From JBOEGW01 sp050633625 (GTDB taxonomy: Bacteria > Pseudomonadota > Alphaproteobacteria > Rhodobacterales > Rhodobacteraceae), in contig JBOEGW010000012.1 in the NCBI GenBank assembly GCA_050633625.1, positions 1 to 64,000 on the forward strand: 64,000 bases of DNA, given 5' to 3'. The position numbers and the translations under genes were made by a program. The notes under the pieces are model-generated. The model made no database searches, was not told where the DNA came from, and was given only the letters and a program-made list of their open reading frames with translations. Positions 1 through 6,564 of this stretch are shown here, one piece after another. Every line of letters begins with the position of its first letter. Position 1 is the first letter of the stretch.

Positions 1-173
1 AGAACGCCGCCAACCGCCGACAGGGTGTGAAACGCATCCGACAGGACGGCAATCGAGCCAGTCCAGAGCCCGACGGCCAGTTCAATCACGAAGTAGACGC
101 CGGTGAGCCAGGCCGAAATCACAAGGGCCTTGCCGGAACTCGGCATATGCCCGGCGTGGGAATGACTGGCCAT
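1..173 (-). CDS. Cation diffusion facilitator (CDF) efflux transporter, N-terminal part
   Basis: Only the first 57 codons lie in the window; the rest runs off the left edge. The start is the ATG at 171-173. The protein begins with a His-rich segment (MASHSHAGHM) and then a hydrophobic helix ending in SDAFHTLSAVGG, which resembles the first metal-binding helix of CDF exporters of Zn, Co, Cd or Fe, where an Asp-x-x-His pair sits in a membrane helix. The third acidic residue often seen in that helix is not present here. It is the last gene of a minus-strand operon with the TVP38-like gene and a small membrane protein, under a MerR-type promoter, which fits metal efflux. The family call rests on a short fragment. 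Confidence 0.6.
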   Translation of the reverse strand, partial: MASHSHAGHMPSSGKALVISAWLTGVYFVIELAVGLWTGSIAVLSDAFHTLSAVGGV

Positions 174-174
174 A

Positions 175-837
175 TCAGCTCTCCTTCCGTTTCGTACCGG
201 TCTTTCGCGTCGCGGCGAAGAGAACCGACAGGCCGGTAAAGCCACCCAGCGCAAGTGCGGTCCATGTGGCAGTGCGGGCATCGCCGTTCATCGCCTGGCT
301 GCCCATGTGAGCGAGCAAGAAACTCGCTGGAATAATCCCGGCCATCGTGGCCAGCGCGAACCTCCAAAGATGCAGCTTGCTCAGACCTGCGGCGTAACTG
401 ATCATATCGAAGGACAGAAACGGCAGCAGGCGACTGCCGAAGACCAGGAAGGTCAGAGTGTTCTGGGACCCGAACAGGCCTGCGTTAATCTTCTGACCGA
501 GATGACGCTCAACGAAGGGACGACCCAAGCCGCGGGCCAGACCAAAGGCGGCAAGCGCACCGAGTTCCGCACCTAGAACGACGAAGAGCGTCCCGTACGT
601 GTGTCCATAAGCCGCTCCGGCGGCGAGTGCGATTGGCGCCGAGGGCAGGGGGCTTGCGACAATAGCGATTGTCATGAGCGCCACGATGACAATTGGTCCG
701 GCAAGACCTGCCGCCTCGATCCAGCGGTCAATTTCCGCGCGATCCGGCAGGCGAATGTCAACGCCAAGGACGTCCGGGAAGGCCAATGCGACGACTCCCA
801 TCAGGAACACCGCCATAAGAAGGATGCGCATCATCAT
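175..837 (-). CDS. TVP38/TMEM64 family membrane protein (VTT domain)
   Basis: A 220-residue inner-membrane protein with about five or six hydrophobic segments. The central block (roughly residues 55-170) has the VTT/SNARE-associated pattern: GAAYG near 73-77, then a GARLLP-like element seen here as FGSRLLPFLSFD, and YAAGLSKLHLWRF. Members of this family are thought to be lipid scramblases or small-molecule transporters; the substrate is unknown. The stop is one base from the CDF start downstream, and the upstream gene ends 3 bases away, so the three genes form one tight operon. Pairing with a CDF gene suggests a role in metal stress, but that is inference. Confidence 0.8.
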   Translation of the reverse strand: MMMRILLMAVFLMGVVALAFPDVLGVDIRLPDRAEIDRWIEAAGLAGPIVIVALMTIAIVASPLPSAPIALAAGAAYGHTYGTLFVVLGAELGALAAFGLARGLGRPFVERHLGQKINAGLFGSQNTLTFLVFGSRLLPFLSFDMISYAAGLSKLHLWRFALATMAGIIPASFLLAHMGSQAMNGDARTATWTALALGGFTGLSVLFAATRKTGTKRKES

Positions 838-840
838 GGA

Positions 841-1290
841 TCAAAACACGGCATAGAGCAGAACGAAGAACGTCGCTGCCAAAAGGTCAAAGGCCACGCA
901 GAATGGAATATACCAGTTCGGAATCCGGGCGAGACGATAAGAATTGTGGTGTGACATGTCCCAAAGGGCGTGAAGGGCCAAGCCCAAGGGGAGGAAGGCC
1001 CACTGCCATATCAGCCCCAGGAACGCTGCTAAGCCGAACAAAAGGGCGACCGCGAGCTCTGCCCAGAACACGCGCGCTCTGCCGTCCGCAGCGCCAAAGC
1101 CGATATAGGCACCGCCAATCAAAGCAAGCGTGATCGAAGCAAGAGCTATCGAGCTTTGCTCATCCAAAAAAAGGTGAGCCGGCAATGTGAGAACGACAAG
1201 CAACACGCCAACCCATACGGGAGATTTCAAGATATCCCCGTGTCGATGGTGCGATACGTGATCGCCTGTCTTTTCGAAAATCTGTGCCAT
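841..1290 (-). CDS. Small multi-pass membrane protein of unknown function
   Basis: 149 residues: a His-rich N-terminus (HVSHHRHGD, residues 11-19), then four or five hydrophobic helices. A conserved-looking block HALWDMSHHNSY and NWYIPFC lies near residues 106-131. His and Asp residues inside the membrane region could bind a metal, in line with the efflux operon it leads. It may belong to a DUF6010-like family, but this is only a recollection of the pattern. It is first in the minus-strand operon, and its ATG is 7 bases from the proposed -10 box, so the mRNA may be leaderless. Confidence 0.6.
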   Translation of the reverse strand: MAQIFEKTGDHVSHHRHGDILKSPVWVGVLLVVLTLPAHLFLDEQSSIALASITLALIGGAYIGFGAADGRARVFWAELAVALLFGLAAFLGLIWQWAFLPLGLALHALWDMSHHNSYRLARIPNWYIPFCVAFDLLAATFFVLLYAVF

Positions 1291-1297
1291 GGCTTTG

Positions 1298-1328
1298 TAC
1301 CTAGGGATTCCAGCAACTGGAAGGTCAA
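1298..1328 (-). promoter_or_regulatory. MerR-family type promoter and operator of the efflux operon
   Basis: Read on the minus strand: a -35 TTGACC (1323-1328), a 19-base spacer and a TAGGTA -10 (1298-1303). The spacer carries the dyad TTCCAG-TTG-CTGGAA (1308-1322). An overlong 19-base spacer filled by a dyad is the signature of promoters activated by MerR-type metal sensors such as CueR, ZntR and CadR, in which the regulator twists the DNA. The regulator gene is not in the window. The distance to the first ATG (1290) is very short. Confidence 0.7.
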
Positions 1329-1516
1329 GGGCTATTCATCCACGCGCGCAACGCAGCGCTCACTCAACCGTTCCACGGTGAGGTCAAAGGACCGATATCA
1401 GGACGTATTTGACGCTGACGCCAAGCTCATGTCCGACGCGCGTGGCGATTTTCAGTCATCTTTCGCCTTCTGCCAGACTTGCTGGCAGGCTGAGTAAAGA
1501 AACGTCGCTGACCAGG

Positions 1517-1633
1517 TGTCGCGTAGCCCTTAATTGTGAGATGAGAGATTCAACGAAATCAACGGCTGTCCTTTGCCCTTAAATATGAGATTTTGCCTTT
1601 AATTCCGATATTTTTGCCCTTAAACTTGAGACA
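1517..1633. repeat. Left transposon end with four TnsB-type binding repeats
   Basis: Four direct copies of one motif: GCCCTTAATTGTGAGAT (1526-1542), TGCCCTTAAATATGAGATT (1574-1592), TGCCTTTAATTCCGATATT (1594-1612) and TGCCCTTAAACTTGAGACA (1615-1633). The outermost copy follows the terminal TGTCGCGTA. The spacing is uneven, with the outer copy separated and the inner three packed, as in Tn7-family left ends. The last copy ends 14 bases before the transposase start, so TnsB binding could also repress its own promoter. Confidence 0.8.
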
Positions 1634-1647
1634 GGGTTCACAGACAT

Positions 1648-3297
1648 GTGCAGCAAATATCGATGGATGATTATGGCGAAGACTCCGTTGCAGTTGGCGC
1701 TGAAGAGGCGCGCAGGGCCGCGGTGCTGCGCCCGCTTGTTCAAGCATTTCTGAAAGGGACTGGCAGTCTGGAAAGTGGCATCAATGACGCCGTTTGGGAG
1801 CTTGGTGTCAGCAGGGCGACGGTCTGGCGTTGGATAAAGCGGCTGGTCGAAGAAGGTGGACGCACCAGCGCGCTGGCTCCGCGGAAACGGGGCCGCCCGA
1901 CCGGTACGACCTTGATATCCAGCAGGGTCGAAGCGGTGATCGAAGAGCATCTTCGCCGATGTTTCTTGCGCCGGGAACGTCCGAGCCTCTCGCGCGTCGT
2001 GACAGAAATCCGCAGCGCGTGCTGGCAGCAGGGCTTGCAACCGCCGACGCGTCGGACGGTTCAGCGTCGTCTGGACGCGATGGATGCCCGCGAAGTTGCG
2101 AAGGCACGAGAGGGCGCAAAGGCGGCGCGCCAGAAATTTGCGGCCGTCACAGGCGAGAACAAGGCGAACCAACCACTGGAGGTCGTACAAATCGACCATA
2201 CGCCCGCGGACATCATTCTTGTCGACAGCTTTGAACGCCAACCAATTGGGCGGCCTTGGGTCACGCTGGCGATCGACATCGCAACGCGGATGGTAACTGG
2301 ATATTACACCTCTCTCGAGGCCCCTTCGCGACTGTCAGTGGCGCTTTGCCTGACACAGGCGGTTGCCCCCAAGGCGGAGCTCCTAGCGGAATTGGATTAC
2401 AGTATTCCTTGGCCCGCACAGGGCAAACCGCACAGCATCCACGTCGACAACGGCCGCGATTTCCGGTCGCGCGCCTTTCGGTCGGCATGCGCGGAATGGG
2501 GGATCGATCTGGTCTATCGACCGCCAGCAAGTCCTCACTTCGGTGGTCACATCGAACGGTTGATCGGCACCATGATGGGGGCCGTTCACCTGTTGCCGGG
2601 AACAACGCAATCCTCGATCGCGGCAAAGGGCGACTATGACGCCGAAAGCAAGGCCACGATGACGTTGAGCGAATTCGATCGCTGGTTTGCTCTGGAAATC
2701 TGCCGTTACAACAACAGCATTCATTCAAGTCTTGGCTGCACGCCCGTTGCCAAATGGGAGGCGCTCTCAGAGCAAATGACAGGCGACATCCCCTTCGAGA
2801 TGGAAGCCTTTCAGGTGAGCTTCCTGCCGAGTGAACTGCGCAAGATCAGGCGTGACGGCATCCATCTGTTCCAGATAAGGTACTGGTCCGATGCCCTTGC
2901 AGGCCACATTGGGCGCGGGGATGGAAAGGTGGTCGTTCGCTACGATCCTCGCGATATCTCAATGATCTGGGTCGAACTGGACGATGGCCGGTATGTTGAG
3001 GCGCGGTACAGAAACCTGGAAATTCCGCCCGTCTCGCTCTGGGAATATCGCGAAGCGATGAGGAAGGCCCGTGCCCTTGGCAAGTCCGGGTCTAATGAGC
3101 TGGTGCTGGCTGAGCTGATCCGACAGCAACGCCAGATCGAAGCTGAAAGCCGGGGCCTGACGAAGGCCGAACGCAGAACCCGTGAAAGAAAAGGGACATT
3201 GAAGGGCACGAACTCGGCCGTCTCGACAACCGAAGGGCTGCGCCCGATCGATACGGGTGATACATCGCGCCCATTGTTCAAGGTGGAGAGATGGTGA
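1648..3297 (+). CDS. tniA: Tn7-like transposase subunit TnsB/TniA (DDE integrase)
   Basis: 549 residues, the catalytic transposase that cuts and joins the element ends. The N-terminal part has a helix-turn-helix (LGVSRATVWRWIKRL, about residues 52-66) for end recognition. The rve/integrase core shows the DDE triad at about D183 (QIDHT), D267 (HVDNGRDF) and E303 (GGHIERLIGT), with 35 residues between the last two, as expected. A Mu-transposase-like C-terminal beta domain follows, and the basic tail could contact the AAA partner. GTG at 1648 is the furthest upstream start; an in-frame ATG at 1663 is possible. The gene is followed directly by tniB. Confidence 0.9.
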   Translation: MQQISMDDYGEDSVAVGAEEARRAAVLRPLVQAFLKGTGSLESGINDAVWELGVSRATVWRWIKRLVEEGGRTSALAPRKRGRPTGTTLISSRVEAVIEEHLRRCFLRRERPSLSRVVTEIRSACWQQGLQPPTRRTVQRRLDAMDAREVAKAREGAKAARQKFAAVTGENKANQPLEVVQIDHTPADIILVDSFERQPIGRPWVTLAIDIATRMVTGYYTSLEAPSRLSVALCLTQAVAPKAELLAELDYSIPWPAQGKPHSIHVDNGRDFRSRAFRSACAEWGIDLVYRPPASPHFGGHIERLIGTMMGAVHLLPGTTQSSIAAKGDYDAESKATMTLSEFDRWFALEICRYNNSIHSSLGCTPVAKWEALSEQMTGDIPFEMEAFQVSFLPSELRKIRRDGIHLFQIRYWSDALAGHIGRGDGKVVVRYDPRDISMIWVELDDGRYVEARYRNLEIPPVSLWEYREAMRKARALGKSGSNELVLAELIRQQRQIEAESRGLTKAERRTRERKGTLKGTNSAVSTTEGLRPIDTGDTSRPLFKVERW

Positions 3298-3298
3298 A

Positions 3299-4180
3299 TT
3301 GAGGGCAGGGACAACTGAAGAAGACGGCCGGATCGCCCTCATTCAATCGGATATCTGGATCGGCTTTCCTCGGGCGGAACAGGTGTTGGACCGCTTGCAG
3401 GGCATGATCGAAGCGCCACGACAAACCCGTATGCCTGGGCTTCTTGTGCATGGCGCCTCCGGGATCGGAAAGACAATGATCGCCCGAAACCTGTCGCGCA
3501 AGTACGCACCAGAATACGATCCGGCGTCAGGCATCACCCGCACACCGCTTCTGCTGTTGCAAGCGCCGCCCGCACCCGACGAACGGCGGTTCTATCTGCA
3601 CATCCTGGCCGCCGTCGGCGCCCCAGCGACGGCACTGAGCGCCCGCGCTCAAAATGTGGCTTCCCTCGAAGTCCGTGTCATCGCGCTCTTACGCGACCTT
3701 GGCCTGCGGATGATCATGATCGACGAGGTCCACAACCTCTTGGCCGGGACCCACCGCGAACAGCGCCGCTTTCTCAATGTTCTGCGGTATCTCAGCAATG
3801 AACTCGAGGTGTCGCTGGTCTGCCTCGGGGTCAGCGAGGCCGTCGATGCCATCCGAGGTGATATCCAGCTTGCCAGGCGACTGGACGAACATCACCTGCC
3901 AAACTGGCGCGACGATGCCGAGTTCTCGGACATGATCCAGACACTCATCGCGGCAATGCCCCTCGAGAAGAAATCCAATCTGAAGGTCAAGTCGCTCAAG
4001 CAGATACTGGCGCTGAGCGGCGGGGTGACTTCGCGCATCTTCGCACTGATCAAGGATCTTTCCATCGACGCCATTGTCACAGGTGAGGAATGCATCACCG
4101 ATGACGCAATCGCAAAATGGACGCCGGTTTGGTCGCGCCATGCGAACGCCCATCGGCGACTCGAGAAGTCCGGGGGGTGA
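3299..4180 (+). CDS. tniB: Transposition AAA ATPase TniB/TnsC-like
   Basis: About 293 residues. AAA+ ATPase that in Tn7-like systems links target selection to the TnsB transposase. Walker A GASGIGKT lies near residues 52-59 and Walker B MIMIDEVHNL near 138-147, followed by a sensor-like stretch (VCLGVSEAVDAI). The TTG start at 3299 has GGAGAG eight bases upstream and begins just after the tniA stop. A GTG at 3257, overlapping tniA, would add 14 residues. The 3' end overlaps tniQ by 4 bases (GTGA). Confidence 0.88.
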   Translation: MRAGTTEEDGRIALIQSDIWIGFPRAEQVLDRLQGMIEAPRQTRMPGLLVHGASGIGKTMIARNLSRKYAPEYDPASGITRTPLLLLQAPPAPDERRFYLHILAAVGAPATALSARAQNVASLEVRVIALLRDLGLRMIMIDEVHNLLAGTHREQRRFLNVLRYLSNELEVSLVCLGVSEAVDAIRGDIQLARRLDEHHLPNWRDDAEFSDMIQTLIAAMPLEKKSNLKVKSLKQILALSGGVTSRIFALIKDLSIDAIVTGEECITDDAIAKWTPVWSRHANAHRRLEKSGG

Positions 4181-4968
4181 CGCCGCGACCGCTGCCAAAG
4201 ACTGTCGCACCGCTTCCAGACGAGTTGTTGTCAGGTTGGTTGTCTCGGTTGGCTGCGGCCAACTACTGTGATGACGCCGAACTGCTGGCTCATATCGAAG
4301 TCGATACCACGCATGGCACCGCCTTGGACTTCAGCATCGACGCGGCAGCGGCGGAGAAGATTGCGAGCGCTGCACGTGTCTCCCCAGATGTCGTGCGATC
4401 TTTGACCTTTCCGGCAATAACGCCAGGAGAAGCCTCACTGACGGCCCAGATGCCATTCCAGCATTGTCTGCAATGCTCCCGAGAGGGCCTTTCGCTCAGG
4501 CATTGGAGGCGGGCCTGGGCATTTGACTGTCAGGTTTGCGGGACGAGACTTGTGCAGACCCTTGGCAAAATCGGTGAAGAACAAATATCTGGAAAACTGA
4601 TATACCGAGCGCGCCGCGGGGCAGGGATGCTTGCCTGCGCCGCGCGATCACGCAGCCCCAAGCAACTTCGGCGCGCAATGCGCGCGGTCACCTTTGCCAT
4701 GTCACTTAAGGGCTGCCACGGGAAGCCGTTGTTTGCTCTTCAGAGCCACAAACCGGAAGTGAGGCTGTTTTGCCTTGCTGCCATTGATGCAGCCCAATCT
4801 CGTCCACTGATCAAAGCGGCCATCTCAAGCTCCGGCATCGACGACTATGCAAAGGTTGCTCTTTTGCGCACTTTCGAGAAGGAGCCACGTCTGCTTGCCG
4901 CAGTTGATCAGATTGCGCAGAGGCGGGCGAGAAGCAAAGGCCCCATGACAGCCAAATCTCGCAATTAA
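4177..4968 (+). CDS. tniQ: TniQ family target-selection protein
   Basis: 263 residues from the GTG at 4177, which overlaps the tniB stop by 4 bases. The N-terminus (PLPDELLSGWLSRLAAAN) is the TniQ signature, followed by paired Cys-x2-Cys knuckles (HCLQC and DCQVC, around residues 95-121) that should bind zinc. TniQ/TnsD proteins choose the target site. This one is short, closer to the TniQ of Tn5053 or CRISPR-associated transposons than to long TnsD, so its target rule is not obvious. The stop codon lies inside one of the right-end repeats. Confidence 0.88.
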   Translation: MTPRPLPKTVAPLPDELLSGWLSRLAAANYCDDAELLAHIEVDTTHGTALDFSIDAAAAEKIASAARVSPDVVRSLTFPAITPGEASLTAQMPFQHCLQCSREGLSLRHWRRAWAFDCQVCGTRLVQTLGKIGEEQISGKLIYRARRGAGMLACAARSRSPKQLRRAMRAVTFAMSLKGCHGKPLFALQSHKPEVRLFCLAAIDAAQSRPLIKAAISSSGIDDYAKVALLRTFEKEPRLLAAVDQIAQRRARSKGPMTAKSRN

Positions 4969-5022
4969 GGGCAAAACTCGATGCCGAAAGCGTCGCGTCT
5001 CAGATTTAAAGGCAACGCGACA
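4954..5022. repeat. Right transposon end with two inverted TnsB-type repeats
   Basis: AAATCTCGCAATTAAGGGCA (4954-4973) and GTCTCAGATTTAAAGGCA (4997-5014) are inverted copies of the left-end motif, ending in ACGCGACA at 5022, the complement of the left TGTCGCGT terminus. The first copy overlaps the tniQ stop codon. Confidence 0.8.
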
Positions 5023-5323
5023 GCCGGACATGCCGCTGGGCGAAGCCTTCTTATCGGACCGCTTGGGACCGAGCTTCAGCGTGATTTGTTTCTCGGAGGA
5101 ACTGAAAGAGCAACTCGCTGAGCTATTGCCAGCTGATGAAGCTTTATGTGTCATGTGCCTGCCGTTCCCTTGCGCGATATCGGATAAATTGGGAGCGGGG
5201 AACAAGACGGCCTACCTCATTCGGCCCGACATGCACATCGCTGCACGTTGGAAGGAAACCGGCGCTGAAACGATTTTCAACGCGCTAATGGCCGTCACTT
5301 TCACGAAGAGCACCGGGCAATGA
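5023..5323 (+). pseudogene. C-terminal remnant of an FAD-dependent aromatic hydroxylase
   Basis: The open frame running out of the transposon end reads PLGEAFLSDRLGPSFSVICF and later LIRPDMHIAARWKETG, about 97 residues. This is the pattern of the C-terminal thioredoxin-like domain of single-component flavin monooxygenases of the 3-(3-hydroxyphenyl)propionate hydroxylase (MhpA) type. The FAD-binding domain and catalytic core are missing, and the left flank of the transposon holds no matching N-terminal part, so the gene was cut and its front half lost. It overlaps the DUF2783 gene by 4 bases, the usual partner arrangement. It is distinct from the intact mobA-like gene nearby. Confidence 0.65.
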
Positions 5324-5508
5324 CACAGCAAGAGCTTGAAGATGTTTACGCGGCTTTGGCCCAAAGGATTGACGCGGTTGGCCCCGACAACTGCCAGCTA
5401 TTTTTGGCGAAACTGTCTCTCTTGCTGGCCTATGAAAACGGCGATGCAGAAAAGGTCGCGGATTGCATAGACGCAGCCGCAGCTTCACTGTCGCCAAGGA
5501 ACATCTGA
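5320..5508 (+). CDS. DUF2783 domain-containing protein
   Basis: 62 residues, the normal size for the family. The pattern LEDVYAALAQRIDAVG then LFLAKLSLLLAYE is the recognisable DUF2783 block. These small proteins are commonly encoded straight after FAD-dependent hydroxylases of aromatic degradation and have no established function. Here the ATGA overlap with the truncated hydroxylase shows that they were translated together. With its partner destroyed, this gene may now be an orphan. It converges with the AEC transporter gene 20 bases downstream. Confidence 0.75.
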   Translation: MTQQELEDVYAALAQRIDAVGPDNCQLFLAKLSLLLAYENGDAEKVADCIDAAAASLSPRNI

Positions 5509-5528
5509 AGCGCAACTGCATCGCTGTT

Positions 5529-6452
5529 TCAGAAAAGAAAGCCCAAAACGACCGGGACAGTGAGCGCACCAATCAGGGTGGACATCACGATCGCGGACGC
5601 ACCCACGTCTCCCACTGAGTGCCGCCCGCAGAACGCAACGAACGACAGGAAGAGCGGCATGCAAGCGAAGAGAATTGCGTCGCGGGTCACAGGTTCTGCC
5701 CACCCAAAAACAGCCCAGAACGCGATCCCCACGACCAGCGGATGCACGACAAGCTTTGCTAAAGTAACAGCCAGGACCCGCGGGCCGCTTCGAGACATTC
5801 GAAACTGCAGGATGCTGCCGCCTATCACGAAGAGCGCGACAAAAGGGGCGGCAGAGACGATCGAGGTAACGACCTGATCCCCCCAAGCGGGAAGCGAAAG
5901 CCCCGTTGCGAGAAAGGCAAAACCCGCCACAAGACCTAGCACGACAGGGCTCCGGAATAGCGCCTTGAGTGCGGTTGATAACGCATTTCCGTCGTGGCGT
6001 TCCTCGGCCAGCAGCGCAAGCGTTGTGATCAAGGGCATAATGATTGCAACCTCAGCAAAAACGACCCAGGCAAAGGCTTCCGCAGCGCGCCCCGGAATGA
6101 AGGCCGACGCAATCGGAAAACCCAGAAAGATGGTGTTCGCGGTCGCACCACCCAGAGCAAGGATAACGCTTTGAGGCTGCGCTTCCCGCAAACCGTACCG
6201 CAATAGCGCCCAAAGAAACACGACCGACCCAAGCGACCCGGCAGCATACGTGAACGAATTGAGCCAGGAGAAATCCGAAAGCGACTCGCCATTGGTGATC
6301 GCCGAGAACAGCAAAGCAGGAATGCAAGCATTCATGACGAACTTGTTCAGGACCGATAGTCCCTCTGTTGGAAACCACCCGCGCCACACGAACAGACTGC
6401 CGATGGCAATCATGGTGAAGATGGGAAGCATCAACAGGAGAACTTCGGTCAT
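5529..6452 (-). CDS. AEC family transporter (auxin efflux carrier/malonate-type permease)
   Basis: 307 residues with ten or so hydrophobic helices and internal pseudo-symmetry. The block FVMNACIPALLFSAITNG near residues 37-54 and GATANTIFLGFPIASAF near 105 carry the conserved Asn/Pro broken-helix motifs of the AEC/BART superfamily. These are secondary carriers of organic anions. Its position between the mobA-like oxygenase and a broken aromatic hydroxylase suggests transport of an aromatic acid, which is inference. The ATG at 6452 follows AGGCGAAAG; a TTG at 6467 would add five residues. Confidence 0.85.
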   Translation of the reverse strand: MTEVLLLMLPIFTMIAIGSLFVWRGWFPTEGLSVLNKFVMNACIPALLFSAITNGESLSDFSWLNSFTYAAGSLGSVVFLWALLRYGLREAQPQSVILALGGATANTIFLGFPIASAFIPGRAAEAFAWVVFAEVAIIMPLITTLALLAEERHDGNALSTALKALFRSPVVLGLVAGFAFLATGLSLPAWGDQVVTSIVSAAPFVALFVIGGSILQFRMSRSGPRVLAVTLAKLVVHPLVVGIAFWAVFGWAEPVTRDAILFACMPLFLSFVAFCGRHSVGDVGASAIVMSTLIGALTVPVVLGFLF

Positions 6453-6509
6453 GATCTTTCGCCTCAAGGGGTAAAAAGCAGGAACGGTCAGAGCTGCATG
6501 AACGCTCTA

Positions 6510-6543
6510 AAAAGGAGTAAGCCGCGCTCGGGCCAAGCGCGGC
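6510..6543 (-). terminator. Rho-independent type terminator after mobA
   Basis: Read on the minus strand: GCCGCGC, a nine-base loop and GCGCGGC (stem 6521-6527 with 6537-6543), then TTACTCCTTTTT. It sits 21 bases beyond the mobA stop and before the AEC gene. Confidence 0.6.
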
Positions 6544-6564
6544 GCGGATCAATCCTGCGGTCGT

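Larger units (their letters stand above)
1517..5022 (+). mobile_element. Minimal Tn7-like transposon (TniA/TniB/TniQ)
   Basis: A 3.5 kb element bounded by inverted ends that start TGTCGCGT on both sides (TGTCGCGTAGCCCTTAATTG on the left; the reverse complement of the right end reads TGTCGCGTTGCCTTTAAATC). It carries only the transposition genes tnsB/tniA, tniB and tniQ and no cargo. Degenerate repeats of the type TGCCCTTAA-N3-4-GAGA recur four times at the left end and twice at the right, the asymmetric array typical of TnsB binding sites. Flanking 5-mers (ccagg at 1512-1516, gccgg at 5023-5027) are not a clean target duplication. The right end abuts a truncated flavin monooxygenase gene. Confidence 0.85.

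Noticed and set aside
1512..5027. Five-base target duplication for the Tn7-like element
   Set aside because: Flanks ccagg and gccgg match at only three positions.
5023..5323. Remnant as a broken copy of the nearby mobA
   Set aside because: The tail sequence (LIRPDMHIAARW) follows the MhpA-type pattern, not the MobA tail (VVRPDQYVAHIL), so it is a different enzyme.
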